Below are positions 10,901-18,847 of a stretch of 64,000 bases of DNA, piece after piece. The notes under the pieces are model-generated. The model was given only the letters and a program-made list of their open reading frames with translations. It was not told where the DNA came from and did not search any database. The stretch lies in the NCBI GenBank assembly GCA_905221605.1, contig CAJNDS010002529.1, positions 104,660 through 168,659 on the forward strand, read 5' to 3'. The first letter of the stretch is position 1; each line of letters begins with the position of its first letter. A program made the position numbers and the translations under genes. This DNA comes from Symbiodinium natans (Eukaryota > Sar > Dinophyceae > Suessiales > Symbiodiniaceae).

Positions 10901-12859
10901 AAGCCTGCAGTGCTTGAGCTTGGAGTATAACCAGCTAAACAAGGTAGACTCAGCGGGCCATGCTTCGGGACTGAAACCGTTCAAACAAAACTCAACCTTT
11001 TCTCTAAAGGCTTGCAGTTGTTGTTGGCTGAAGCCTTCGAGCTGGATGGCTAAGAGTGTCTGCTGGGAGACTGTCGCCCCCCTGATCCGGTCTACCCGAA
11101 ACCTTCGGCTGAGCATTGCCAACAGCGCACGCCCGGAAGGCTGCACGCCTAACGCATGTGCTCGCTCGGTGAACGCCTGGGCAGCGACTCCGTAGTCTCC
11201 CTTGAGGTGTTTTGGATCTGTAAGCTGTGCAGCCAGGAATGCATCAAGGCGGGGAAGGCCGTCAGACGTGACCTGCAGATTGCGCATCTGTCGGTCTCCT
11301 ATGGCTGGATCAAGGGCGACCTGGAGCCATCTCAGTATCCTGGCGTTCCCACTCTTGTCTATGCTGCTGAACGATGTCAAAACGCCGTTCCTCCATGCTC
11401 GATATCCCGCGGCTGTCGAAGGAAGTGCAGGGATTTTCAGGTCTCGAAGATCTTTGTTGTGGTAAGTATCCTGCTCATAGTCTACTTCTTCTTCCCCCGG
11501 TGCATCGGTGACATCAATGATGGGGTCATCTTCCCTCTCCTCTTCCTCCTCACCTTCCTCGTGTTCGGACCCGATGTCGTAGTGCATCGGAGGGTCTGGG
11601 GGATGCACGACTGAAGGAGGTTTGGGAGTGGAGAAGACGTTGAAGGGATTGTCACTCGAAGAACCCTTCTTGGATCTAGACGGAGCCGGCAAACCAACAC
11701 CGGTGAAAACTGGCAACCTGGGTGCGCAGAAGCATCCAAACCGATTTGGAACAGGCGCAGCAGCCACACCAGCAGATCTTTGACCTTGAGTCGCTGAGAC
11801 CTTTGGACTCTTATGCTTAGGGGAGGGTGTCCCGTTTCGGAGCCCCGAACCTTTCGCTTTGCTTTTAGGCTTGGATGCTTTGGGACTGACGATTTCTCGC
11901 AACTCCTTCATTGTCTCACCAACACTTGCAGCCAAGGCCTTGAGGGCTTCACTGATCTCCGTGCCATTTTGGTCCTGAGCCCTTGAGGCCTGCGACACTC
12001 GCTCTGCGTGAAGGTGGGACGTGTCGGCTTGGGACTGTTGTTGAGCTTTGATGCTTTGCATCTCAGCTTGGATCATCGCAATCCGCTGCATCATTTCTTC
12101 CTGCTGCTCCTCAAGCTCACGATTCCTAGCCTGAAGTGAGGCAATGGTTTCGTTTGCTTGTGCAAGATGCTGACCGGCTTGTTCTGAAACACTCTGGACC
12201 TGTCTCTCAGCTTCAGCCCTAACGCGCTCTGCATACTCTTGTGCGTGCTGCATGGCTTCATGTTGAGCAGAAGTGACAGCGCTCTGAACATATGCCTGAG
12301 CCTCACTCTTTGCAACCTGCACGTATGCCTGAGCTTCATGCTGAACGTTCTGGGCAAACACCTGAGCGTCCTGTTGAATGTTTTGTGCTTGCGCTTGTGC
12401 CAGCTGTGCAGCAGCAACGGCCTGAGAATGTGTTCGGGAATCAACCCCATGAAGATGCAATTCCTGACGACTCTGATGCAGGTGCAACTCTGGGGCAATG
12501 CGCTGAACATGCTGATGCAAGTGCACATCCGGGGTGGTTGTCCCATCGCCCGGTGCAAGCGAAACAGGTTGACTTGCTGGTGCAGGACTTGCAACTTCAC
12601 ATGCATAAGCTGGCGGAGGCAACAAAGCTTGCATCCTAGAGGAGGAAGAGCGATTTCGGGAACTAGCTAAGGCATAGGGTTGAGAGGACCTTCCCCTTCC
12701 GGTTGAAACGGCTCTTACGGGAGTGGAATCACTACTGCTCTCTCCTACCCTTGCTTCTTGTGCCCTTACAGCACTGAGTGCCCGCGCCTGTTGTGTAGGC
12801 GGCGTGCTGGAAGTGGACACCTGGAGCGAGGAATCAGTAGTTTCGGGACTCATCGCCAT
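4943..12859 (-). CDS. Gag-Pol polyprotein of a Ty1/copia retrotransposon with methyltransferase-like and 2OG-oxygenase-like insertions
   Basis: This uninterrupted 2638-codon frame starts at an ATG in strong context (ACCATGG, 12859); four upstream in-frame codons begin with TTG. Domains in order: Gln/Ala coiled coil (about 140-290); gag-like helical region (470-695); Lys/Gly linker; CCCH finger C-x7-C-x5-C-x3-H (798-816); protease DSGA (923-926); integrase HxxxH/CxxC (His1209, His1213, Cys1220, Cys1223) with acidic triad Asp1260, Asp1317, Glu1348; methyltransferase-like domain (about 1635-1845) with PCTEFS at 1697; copia reverse transcriptase with SLYGHPLAGKLWQ and YVDD at 2084-2087; RNase H with Asp2265, Glu2312, Asp2346; and an oxygenase-like tail (2435-2625) with HRD at 2535-2537 and His2593. 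RT and integrase give replication and insertion. Roles of the two extra domains are inferred. No frameshift or stop interrupts the frame. Confidence 0.93.
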   Translation of the reverse strand: MAMSPETTDSSLQVSTSSTPPTQQARALSAVRAQEARVGESSSDSTPVRAVSTGRGRSSQPYALASSRNRSSSSRMQALLPPPAYACEVASPAPASQPVSLAPGDGTTTPDVHLHQHVQRIAPELHLHQSRQELHLHGVDSRTHSQAVAAAQLAQAQAQNIQQDAQVFAQNVQHEAQAYVQVAKSEAQAYVQSAVTSAQHEAMQHAQEYAERVRAEAERQVQSVSEQAGQHLAQANETIASLQARNRELEEQQEEMMQRIAMIQAEMQSIKAQQQSQADTSHLHAERVSQASRAQDQNGTEISEALKALAASVGETMKELREIVSPKASKPKSKAKGSGLRNGTPSPKHKSPKVSATQGQRSAGVAAAPVPNRFGCFCAPRLPVFTGVGLPAPSRSKKGSSSDNPFNVFSTPKPPSVVHPPDPPMHYDIGSEHEEGEEEEEREDDPIIDVTDAPGEEEVDYEQDTYHNKDLRDLKIPALPSTAAGYRAWRNGVLTSFSSIDKSGNARILRWLQVALDPAIGDRQMRNLQVTSDGLPRLDAFLAAQLTDPKHLKGDYGVAAQAFTERAHALGVQPSGRALLAMLSRRFRVDRIRGATVSQQTLLAIQLEGFSQQQLQAFREKVEFCLNGFSPEAWPAESTLFSWLYSKLKHCRLLSRAVDKIKDSNPGSNKRTFAWLWSQLVELLDELREEANEESIRDTLIKPKAKAAPAPKKEERSRDKPDKPTPANPAPPAKTKGSGKDGKDKDGKGKGGKGSGKGADSQKTPNKPKAKSGGKGQGSKAEGKAPSKGNAPKATVPCLFFPKGTCNRGENCPFSHETSPGNKAPGSKTTGASATAKSSAAAVALLLPTTARGASVDGSSTPSKTTFWKRSGLSRFFQFVSGWFTVFSNICAPACPATVTPLLVASQHQHPQQGWFYHEWIADSGAGRSLESREALNEQGIPEDAYAHMAEQAPTVSFSTGNGVVDSGLMLGFEGSILGNNSAYLLDNCPSVKSLGELVETKSMPFVWLPGKLPMFLSSVEHVQVIEESAICADRVEGNVPIFREQVRFVSPSTVAMPGFMSDARKAKPLARTTIEPSRHTTYRPSPHITEESTLLELLQDPGVPSKTASGSRDPPPGSDDELKSRAKSSSARKPKAKPSPKDKVKGAKAPKPAEAAKAPEPPAPVEPEVPPPPLPPPAIPPGSGSDSGEDVTSERQKQLIKEASSMAHKLTHIPKNPYCEICQRSRMYRQRVTKKRAEPLEDRGDLPPAEQFGERIATDYIIPSKREHAVHVIRDEYSGALRAFVCARTAERAAQNLLTFVGARYKHLPNVLCKADDAKELIAAVSQIGWVHEATLENRFPHNAQLEREIRTLEESTRAVHLAAGFHVVPDLWHVSVQFAAQTLTVVPWQGKDKSRFEVATGSPFEGPRLPLGQLVHYRIHDPSRRHKFEATTAPGLFAGWRFEHGFVYRDVIWVLDYEAVKSKSIGYRDMIPVPYAEVHVPETETFPLKAAADLALRVFQDPKLEAITALDIPFSSLSPADPPRRRAEYITLERILKFGATPGCKACTFDSVKHSPKCRARFDALIKADRIALTSKPPEPVPPAELPEGVGLHPSSEPAVEGLVAKVELGVTQVFVDVNRERVRQRKVQTLIGKDVLFEYACGDSSELSQAASEIGINSVRLCRSMIDLSNEEHVKQVQGQVEASPGCDVWLSLPCTEFSPWQNMNVHRHGAKYEKGLRNRQEKSKLMFLYARKVLATAIANHGRIAVEWPKGSGWWDLPEWKEFQDEHGLHKVSFDGCMAGVKGREHPIRKPWSVATNDLRLVQFLGQLQCDGSHQHEAAEGSQTKQTEAYPRELAHNIVEAWYPQRYHRHIPSMVTKNLTKREWKADPRGVAAVKKEAEGLRSNGTWDDLTVCLLSSLRADAKRQNRKLKIAELLTLCGIKHFELPEHEHKFKGRIVYRGDCIFDQFGNHVLFEDVATTPTSLVALNIALFFGCQDGNAVSLADAIQAFLQADLAEAGEPDTWVILPEELWLDTWHKAYPSGSKLVVRLKRSLYGHPLAGKLWQKHLASVLTSFGGIEMDLFPSNFIFQMGSHTLLLNVYVDDLTLSGAKHLHAQFWKRLRAHIKLEDECYIEASNARILGRGHRIQRGSDFTTLVLDMSAFAEQVVEAYCELADVPKAKLRNVTTPSLSEALMSDEDLQQPGTLSHVAAKVLMKALWLGRLARPDLCFIIGRLASRVAAWTKWEDKQLLRLISYLHGTTGLCLAATVNHHEAPQIHIFTDSDFASCPHSAKSTSGIYMTIGSTDFRFPLWWASKKQTSVARSTPEAEAIAMASAMFGEALNIQVMMEHLLGRAIDVVFHQDNETLLKVLATGYSAKLRHCNRVHRVNIASMSEQLESPQVTAVYCKSESQIANGLTKVIPPAEWPHTLAQFGLTASSDGPHLETAVAALAEANLAAEVFAGSCPKVPTCQHLVQLLTLLPHGPDKRGAPGHDSHVFSAGAFVLGGVFGLQTNTHKFQYATALICRFFRRYMPSHKFSSIIVQQGVVAGLHRDSNNAEGSKNLLVALNPTSGPILWVEDEEGTIQCPNDDSLWGHMLCNPALFNPRARHCTVLIGCEASERIVAIAFLIRNAERLSPSDRATLLSAGFNLPSIC
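4982..5554 (-). other. 2OG-Fe(II)-oxygenase-like C-terminal domain of gag-pol
   Basis: The last 200 residues follow RNase H, where copia elements normally end. They contain GLHRDSNN (His-x-Asp, residues 2535-2537), GPILWVEDEEG, FNPRARHCTVLIG (distal His2593) and an Arg at about 2605. This is the HxD...H...R spacing of 2-oxoglutarate/iron oxygenases such as the AlkB and TET/JBP groups. The substrate is unknown; nucleic acid is plausible by context. Confidence 0.5.
7322..7954 (-). other. Methyltransferase-like domain inside gag-pol (between integrase and RT)
   Basis: Residues about 1635-1845 of the polyprotein match neither integrase nor RT. They contain VLFEYACGDSSEL (possible SAM-binding loop), DVWLSLPCTEFSPWQ (PCxxFS, like motif IV of cytosine-5 methyltransferases, Cys1698) and IAVEWPKGSGWW (Glu about 1750, like the ENV motif). 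Cytosine methyltransferases have been reported in dinoflagellate retrotransposons. Motif I is not canonical, so enzymatic activity is unproven. Confidence 0.55.
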
Positions 12860-12918
12860 GGTGCCAGGCAATAGAAACCCCAGGTTCCCCTGAAGGTCAG
12901 CAGCTCTCTTTTAGCGTT

Positions 12919-14172
12919 TTACAGGGACCGCAGCCACGACAACACAGTGGGCACGAGATCAGTCAGCCACGTATTCGGCGATACCAAAATAGCGTGAACA
13001 CCATACGCCTCGACGTCCCGCACGATGTCTGATCTGTCATCCAAATGACACGCAAAGTGATCCGACCGCCGGTCCATCAAACGCTTAATGAAGGCTCCTT
13101 TTCCAGGACGGCCCGTTGGAGAGCTAGTGATGTAGACTGGCACGCCCGGAAGCTCCGAAGCCATCGACTGACGCGTTTCTTTGGCCCGTTCTGTCCCAGA
13201 GTAACTCGTGCAAATAAACTTCAGCTTCACGTGGCTCGGACGCTCTGCGTTCAAACGGTCCAAAAAATCTCGGCTGTCCTGAAAGTGGATGTTGAGCACC
13301 CCGCTGAAATCCAATGAAATCAGGACAGGGATGTCCTCACGCACTTCGACCACTTCCAAAGGTGCAACACGCGGCGCGGCAGAAGAAGAAGATGAGAGCG
13401 CCTGATTATGCTCTCTCCACTCTTCAGTAGTCCACCGGTTTATGGTTTCTCTATCTGAGTGTTGTCCCAATTCAACCTGTTCCCTGAACGAATCCGCTAT
13501 GGTTGGATACTCTCTTTCGTCCAACTCCCAGTCCTGCGGTGGTCTGGACTCGGGCCGGGCCTTTGCTTTGGGACGATACACAAGAAGATCTGCTGCAGCC
13601 TCCGGTGCACGTGACGGACCTGGTGTTCCGGGCAAGGTACTTGCCTTGGGAGGAACCGGGGTTCTATTACCCTTATGTTTAGGTCGTGCCCTAGGAGGTG
13701 CAGGGGTTCGATCACCCTTATGTTTCGGTCGCGGTCTAGGAGGTACCGGAGTTTGGTCAGAACCCTCAACCAAGGAACGAGGCGGAGATCTGGAACGCAC
13801 TGCGACAGGAGGAGTCCTCGGAGCCGGTATCTCAGGCTCCGGCGAAGGTGCCTGAAGCACTCCTCTGACCTCTTCCAGGGTATCCTCGACGAACGTAGCG
13901 TAAGGATGATATGGCAATGCCTCCGTGCCCTCGAGCTCTCTTTCTCGAGTTCGGACCAGCCGTATGGCCCCAGACTGCTGCTGAGTACCGATGAGAAGCT
14001 GCACCAGCGCACGGATGACCACCAAGAGGACAGCTTTCCTCCGACGGAACTCAGACGAGCCTTTGACCGCAGGCGAGTTCGTGGCCCTGGAAAAAGCAGC
14101 AGTCACACGCTCCACAAAGGACTCTTCAGAGGTCACGCGTTCCCACGCCTGCAAAAAATCGTTCCAACCCAT
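12919..14172 (-). CDS. Accessory ORF of element 1 with HAD-like C-terminal domain
   Basis: This 417-aa ORF lies between the leader and gag-pol on the same strand. I chose the ATG at 14172 because it has a strong context (ACCATGGG); the open frame extends to 14346 but only with TTG as first codon. Residues 1-80 look helical. The middle (about 90-200) is Pro/Arg/Ser-rich with a 17-residue repeat built on RPKHKG. Residues 280-415 resemble a HAD-type fold: ISLDFSGVL (nucleophile-like Asp288), CTSYSG (Thr322), PGKGAFIKRL (Lys358) and HLDDRSD (Asp378-Asp379). The second acid of the usual DxD is Ser290, so phosphatase activity is doubtful. The stop is 59 nt before the gag-pol ATG and in another frame, so gag-pol needs reinitiation, splicing or a separate transcript. 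Gag-like function for the N-terminus is possible. The HAD assignment is from motifs only. Confidence 0.75.
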   Translation of the reverse strand: MGWNDFLQAWERVTSEESFVERVTAAFSRATNSPAVKGSSEFRRRKAVLLVVIRALVQLLIGTQQQSGAIRLVRTRERELEGTEALPYHPYATFVEDTLEEVRGVLQAPSPEPEIPAPRTPPVAVRSRSPPRSLVEGSDQTPVPPRPRPKHKGDRTPAPPRARPKHKGNRTPVPPKASTLPGTPGPSRAPEAAADLLVYRPKAKARPESRPPQDWELDEREYPTIADSFREQVELGQHSDRETINRWTTEEWREHNQALSSSSSAAPRVAPLEVVEVREDIPVLISLDFSGVLNIHFQDSRDFLDRLNAERPSHVKLKFICTSYSGTERAKETRQSMASELPGVPVYITSSPTGRPGKGAFIKRLMDRRSDHFACHLDDRSDIVRDVEAYGVHAILVSPNTWLTDLVPTVLSWLRSL

Positions 14173-14827
14173 GGTACCAGAGACAATTGCACAGCCTGAT
14201 TCGGGCGGCGACCCCTCTAAGCCTAATTCGGGCGGCGACCCCAACAAGCCTAGAAAGTGGCCAGAAGAATGTGTGCAGAGCGCCTGAGCTTGACTACCTT
14301 GCCGGGATTCCTCAGATGGGATATTGGGGCAATGCAGGTCTTTCAACTAACGACACGCACTCAACCGGCTGTCTGAGCCAATGCACACGGATGAGAGTGG
14401 GGAAGACCCGCGACTCTCTTTGCTTTGACCCTGAAACCTCTTAGGGATTGGGACTTTGTCCGATGTTGCGTTCACAGTGCGTGGTCAAGCCGACGGCACT
14501 GTGGGTTTGCTGTTGGCGGAGTGATGGGCTTAGTCTCAACCCGAAGGGAGACCACAAACCACGCGAAGATCGAAGTCTGAACTGAACCTGCTGTTTGGGC
14601 AGTTCGAGGCGAAGCACACGGTGATGCAGTGATGCTTCGTCAGACGCCTAGGGTACCCACAAGGCCTAGCCTCCCTAAACCGTGCACGGGTTCACAGGAG
14701 AGGGTACAAAGGCAAGATGTTCAGGAATGTTTGAAGTGCAGTCCGAAAGTCAGAACCAACCAGGGCAAGAGGGGCAAGCACCTCGACACCGCAGCGGAGA
14801 TGCGCAGCCACACGATGTACCTGGATG

Positions 14828-15250
14828 TCACGGAAAGTATTGAGGCAATCTAGGGACCCACCTATCGTCGGCGTACGTTAAAGCACGGACAAGGACCCTA
14901 AGCTGCCAGTCAAACGATACCTCTCTGTAGTGATTAGCAAGAAGATTACTCACGAACCTTCTCCACCAATTTAGCGGATGAGCAATCAACAAACGCGTGA
15001 TGCGTTTCTCACGCAAGGCCTTAATGAAATGAACCCAAATGTGGAGGTGTGTTGCGTAATGCTCTTCCGGCTCAGTGCTTTGCATGCACGATCGAAGATT
15101 TCGAGATATGGAATGCCACGTGGAAAGCCCAACGGTGGCTTGCAGGTGAAGTGAATGCAATTGCTGAGCCTGGCTCCGGCTCGACACAATGCTGGATGTG
15201 AAGTATGAATGAGGCAGGGCCAGCGGCTCCTGTCGCGCAATTTCAAGCAC
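14828..15250 (-). CDS. Leader ORF of element 1, unknown
   Basis: This is a 140-codon open frame in the 5' leader of element 1, between the primer-binding site and the HAD-like ORF. It opens with a TTG codon; the first ATG lies well inside the frame. The C-terminal half is rich in W, R and L (for example LNWWRRFVSNLLANHYREV). I recognise no domain. It could be an upstream ORF or chance; 140 codons is longer than expected by chance in this composition. Confidence 0.3.
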   Translation of the reverse strand: MLEIARQEPLALPHSYFTSSIVSSRSQAQQLHSLHLQATVGLSTWHSISRNLRSCMQSTEPEEHYATHLHIWVHFIKALREKRITRLLIAHPLNWWRRFVSNLLANHYREVSFDWQLRVLVRALTYADDRWVPRLPQYFP

Positions 15251-15340
15251 ACTCTCAAGGCAGGTGTGCGGTTATGGAGGGGGCACTATGGCGGCGCGCG
15301 GCTTTGCCTACGTTCCTACCAAAGTGACCACGTAGCTTGA

Positions 15341-15351
15341 GGCTGTTAACC
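15341..15351 (-). promoter_or_regulatory. Primer-binding site of element 1, tRNA-Asn anticodon type
   Basis: Directly inside the 5' LTR the sense strand reads GGTTAACAGCC. This is the reverse complement of GGCTGTTAACC, the anticodon stem-loop of eukaryotic tRNA-Asn(GUU) as I remember it. The match starts at the LTR edge, where a primer-binding site must be. I infer priming by a tRNA cleaved in the anticodon arm. Confidence 0.7.
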
Positions 15352-15507
15352 AGTTAAGTACAACAAAGGTACTTAAGACAAGGAAAGACGCACAACGGGC
15401 ACGCCTATTTTCCTTGAGCCAAAATACAATCAGTCATCCGAATCTGCTCTCCTAACCCTACTTGGTATGTACAGCTAAACGGTGGTTTGGGGCCAGTTTA
15501 GTTAACT
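15352..15507 (-). repeat. 5' LTR of element 1
   Basis: This 156-bp repeat is identical base for base to 4754-4909 (offset 10598). Termini are AGTTAA...TTAACT, not the usual TG...CA. On the minus strand it contains ATTTTGGCTCAAG (15425-15413), the 3' end of the dinoflagellate spliced leader. I infer that this marks the 5' end of the RNA (U3/R boundary). Confidence 0.93.
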
Positions 15508-16604
15508 TAGGGTACTAGGTCGTTGAACCCTTAACCCTTAACCTCCATTTCTTAAACCTCTCGGCTCTCAAGCACAAAACAGTTCTTCCAAGCATCTTAA
15601 ATGCTTGGGGAAACCCTAAAACCCCGAACCCTAAACCAATGCTCAAATGCCCAAACCCCAAACCCTAAACCCGCAAGGCAAGGCTTTAAAGAACCCCACC
15701 CCCTACCAAACGATCCTAAGAAACCGCCATTCTACATAAGCCCCCCTGAGCGAAACAAATCTGCGCCCGCGCAAACTTACGAAAGTAGCATGCCCTGAGC
15801 CCTAAAAACCCTCATCCCTAAACCCTAGACTCCAAAGCTAAAAATCCCTTGGCGAGCCGGACCCCTCAAGCCAAACTGAACCCTCCGAAGCCCTAACCCC
15901 CAAGCACCCCAAACTGCGCACCTCAAACGTGCACGAAGCGGGAACCTGAGATGGGTTTTAATTAGGACAACTCAATCAACTCAAGGGGGGGGCCAGTTCC
16001 CAAACCCCCACCCCAATGCCCGCGCAGCACTGAAAACGAAACTGTCCTTATTCATACACACTTACATTATATACCACCTTGCCTCGCCACCCAGGAGCCT
16101 TATTGAAAAACACCTTCCTTCACTTGGGGCCTTGAAACATCTACATATACAGATTCCCCAGCTGCCCTAAATTCCTGCAAGCCCGATAGAGAGTCATATT
16201 CAGGTGTGAGTACGTGAGTGTCGCACAACTGGAATGATTTGGCTAAGGGGGGTTTTGTGTGTGCTGTTCTTTTTACAGCTTGCGGTGTGTGGGTTGAAGT
16301 GTTGCCTTTTTCTGTGGCTGACTAGCTGAGGGCGCTGAACCCAAAAAACCCTTCATAACCCTATTCCAGAAAATGCCCTTGATAACCCCTAACCAAAATG
16401 CCCGTAATAACCCTGAATCAAACAACCCAACCTATTCTGCAGCTTTCTGACAAACAGCCTGGCCAGCTCCAGACACGACCCAAGAGGGGTTTAGGGTTTC
16501 GGTTGAGAGTTTAGGAAGTTGGGTTCCTATACCCTAAACCCGAAACCCTAGACCCTAGACCCTAAACCCTATGAGTTTTGGGAACTTTAAGTTTAGGGGG
16601 GTCG

Positions 16605-16694
16605 TGATTCAAAGCTCGGAACAGGGTCCGTTGGCAGGAGCTCGCACATCGCCACCAGATTGCCCAAGTCGTCCACCGCCTCTTGCTGCAGATT
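16605..16694 (-). CDS. Exon-like island, unknown protein
   Basis: 30 open codons on the minus strand (NLQQEAVDDLGNLVAMCELL then PTDPVPSFES). Amphipathic helical pattern. A telomeric tract follows at 16703. Confidence 0.42.
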
Positions 16695-16842
16695 CCACCC
16701 TTTAGCCCTAAACCCTAAACCCTAAACCCTAAACCCTAAACCCTAAACCCTATACCCTAAACCCTAAACCCTAAACCTTAAACCCTAGCCCTAAACCCCA
16801 GAAGCCCCCAAGTACTTGGCTTCAAAGCCCCGGAGATCGAAC

Positions 16843-16944
16843 CTGAAGACTTCGAATTTTGTTCAGGCCCGGCGCGTAAATGTGAGAGATCCAGTGGGCG
16901 AAGTCCTTGTCGTCGGAGGGCGTCATTGGGTGAATGAGGCCTCC
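16843..16944 (-). CDS. Exon-like island with CAG/GT donor
   Basis: 34 open codons on the minus strand (TPSDDKDFAHWISHIYAPGL then NKIRSLQ) run to CAG|GT at 16843/16842. A 130-codon frame in another register overlaps and looks less protein-like. Confidence 0.42.
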
Positions 16945-17271
16945 TTCGTTTCCTTGGCTTCACGAAGAAGAAGAGTCCTACACGTAGGTTTACGAAATAG
17001 GGACCCCCAAAATAACCCCCAAACAGTACGAATCCCTGAAATTGAGGACCCCCAATAAGGTACCCCAAAGTCGAAAACCACCACACTCCTCCAGCGCCCG
17101 CGCGACCTCCGAACGGCCCCAAACCGCAACAGACAGAAGGATTTGGAGAATCAAGGGCAGCAGCGGTCATCTCAGAACCATGGGCTTCGTGAACCCAAAG
17201 TTTGGGGTTTAGGGTTTAGGGTTTAAGGCTAAGGCCCTAAGCACTAAGCTTCCTAAACCCCTGCCCTCCCT

Positions 17272-17367
17272 CCTATTAGTGTCTTCCAAGATGCCGGGCG
17301 TGCCACCGATGCCGACTACAATGGTTGCAGTCGTGCCGTTCAGAACCAAGAAAGGCGTGTGCTTCCC
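17272..17367 (-). CDS. Exon-like island, KHTPFLVLN family
   Basis: 32 open codons on the minus strand (GKHTPFLVLNGTTATIVVGI then GGTPGILEDTNR). It is related to the island at 23811-23897 (KHSPFIVLNAT), with several third-position-only differences, which is evidence for coding. The island at 61272-61355 shares VLNA. Confidence 0.5.
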
Positions 17368-17510
17368 TCAGGGTTCTACAGTAGGTTTAGGGTTTAGGGT
17401 TTCGGGTTTAGGGTTTGTGGGCGCAGCCTCTAGAATTTGGGGCTTCGGGGATTTGGGGTTGCGGGCTGTTGGGCTTCGACTCAGCCAACAGCACACGGGA
17501 CAAACATGAA

Positions 17511-17634
17511 CCCTAAACCCTAAACCCTAAACCCTAAACCCTAAACCCTAAACCCTAAACCCTAAACCCTAAACCCTAAACCCTAAACCCTAAACCCTAA
17601 ACCCTAAACCCTAAACCCTAAACCCTAAACCCTA
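17511..17634 (-). repeat. CCCTAAA array, near perfect
   Basis: About 17 perfect heptamers, one of the purest tracts in the window. Confidence 0.96.
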
Positions 17635-17863
17635 ACTCTACCTGGCAAAACACGAAAGCTCTCGTGACTAGATAAACAAGTTAAACAAGATTTGGTGGTT
17701 AGGAGGGAAATTGGGAATTACAGTATTATAGGTTCCCCATATGTAAGGTTTAGGGTTTACCCCAAATGTCAGTCAAATAGGCCCCAACGACTAATTACCC
17801 CTGAACCCTGAACCCTGAACCCTAAGCCCTAAGCCCTAAGCCCTATGCCCTAAACCCGAGTGT

Positions 17864-17986
17864 AACTCGGTCCTGTGCACATGCTTCTGGGCCTGAGGGA
17901 TCTGTCTTGGGCTGACCCTCTTGACGGCGCAAGAGCTCGCTGGCGAAAGCTTGGCAGTTGGAGACCTGGGCGTGGAGTTCACCCTC
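17864..17986 (-). CDS. Exon-like island, unknown protein
   Basis: 41 open codons on the minus strand (EGELHAQVSNCQAFASELLR then RQEGQPKTDPSG). No family recognised. Confidence 0.42.
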
Positions 17987-18316
17987 TGAACCTAGCCTTC
18001 TAACCCTAAACCCTGAACCCTAAACCCTAACCAGTATCGCATTTCGGGTTCAACCCTAAACCCTAAACCCTTGAGGCTTGGGGTTTCAGAAGTTTCCGGG
18101 TGGAGCACGAGGTGGAAGGACTCGGACTAGCTCCGCAGCAGCCAAGGAACAGAAAGGGTTAGGGCTTAGGGCCCTAAGATTTTGGGTTGAAGCCTAAACA
18201 TGACACCGGCGTAGGAGAAGGGGTTTAGGGTTTAGGCCACTTTTGAGGGGGGGTGTTTACGAGAACCCCCAACATGGAAAAGGCAATGAGGGTATCGGCG
18301 GCCTGCCAGTTCTTAC

Positions 18317-18350
18317 CTAAACTGACGTCGTAGACTGGGGCTTCGGGGTC
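18317..18350 (-). CDS. Short exon end with GTAAG donor
   Basis: The minus strand reads DPEAPVYDVSL followed by TTTAG|GTAAGAAC. The donor consensus is the main evidence. Confidence 0.3.
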
Positions 18351-18736
18351 GAGGGCTTGGGCTTAGGGCTTCCGTAAACCCTAAATCCTAAACCCTAAAC
18401 CCTAAACCCTAAACCCTAAGCCCATCCCAGACCCTGAACCATAAACTGGTGCTTAGGGGCTTAGGGTTTTCGGGTTGAGGGTTGCAGTTCGAAGAGTCAG
18501 CTGAGGGTGCCACGGGTTCTCTTTGCACGACACAAGTTCGAGCCAACATCTGGGTGGTTCCTATATCTTTAGAAAGATAAACCTTCTCAGGGTTTCTTGG
18601 AGGTGCACACACACAGACACCTGCAAGAACGCCTAAACCCCTCAACCCCAAACCCTAAACCCCAAACCCAAACCCTAAACCCCTCAACCCCCTAAACCCT
18701 AAAACCCCTAACCCCTAAACCCTAAACCCATAAGCG

Positions 18737-18847
18737 CTAGCAAGCTGCAGAGGTTCCCTCGACGCACTGCTGCACAGAGCAGGCCGCGGGCGCCAAGCTC
18801 GTGGTCTGGCCTGTGGTGACTGCCACCTCTGCATGGGATTCGAGTTC
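18737..18847 (-). CDS. Exon-like island, 3'-terminal, unknown protein
   Basis: 36 codons plus TAG on the minus strand (ELESHAEVAVTTGQTTSLAP then AACSVQQCVEG). Telomeric runs lie on both sides. Confidence 0.42.
   Translation of the reverse strand, partial: ELESHAEVAVTTGQTTSLAPAACSVQQCVEGTSAAC

Larger units (their letters stand above)
4754..15507 (-). mobile_element. Complete Ty1/copia-class LTR retrotransposon (element 1)
   Basis: A 10.75-kb element lies on the minus strand. It is bounded by identical 156-bp direct repeats at 4754-4909 and 15352-15507 and flanked by the 5-bp duplication TAGGG (4749-4753 and 15508-15512). In sense order it has: 5' LTR (15507-15352), an anticodon-type primer-binding site (15351-15341), a 1.1-kb leader, an accessory ORF (14172-12919), gag-pol (12859-4943), a purine tract AAAGGGGGG (4918-4910) and the 3' LTR. 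The order INT before RT and the motifs of gag-pol place it in Ty1/copia. Identical LTRs and an uninterrupted 2638-codon polyprotein suggest a recent, possibly still competent, insertion. It is inserted at the edge of a TA-flanked foldback element (4632-4751), so it is younger than that element. Confidence 0.93.

Noticed and set aside
5197-11614. Plus-strand ORFs of 150-344 codons across element 1
   Set aside because: Antisense shadows of the gag-pol frame.
4754-15507. Element 1 as a helper for element 2
   Set aside because: LTR sequence, LTR length and primer-binding site all differ, so a shared replication system is unlikely.
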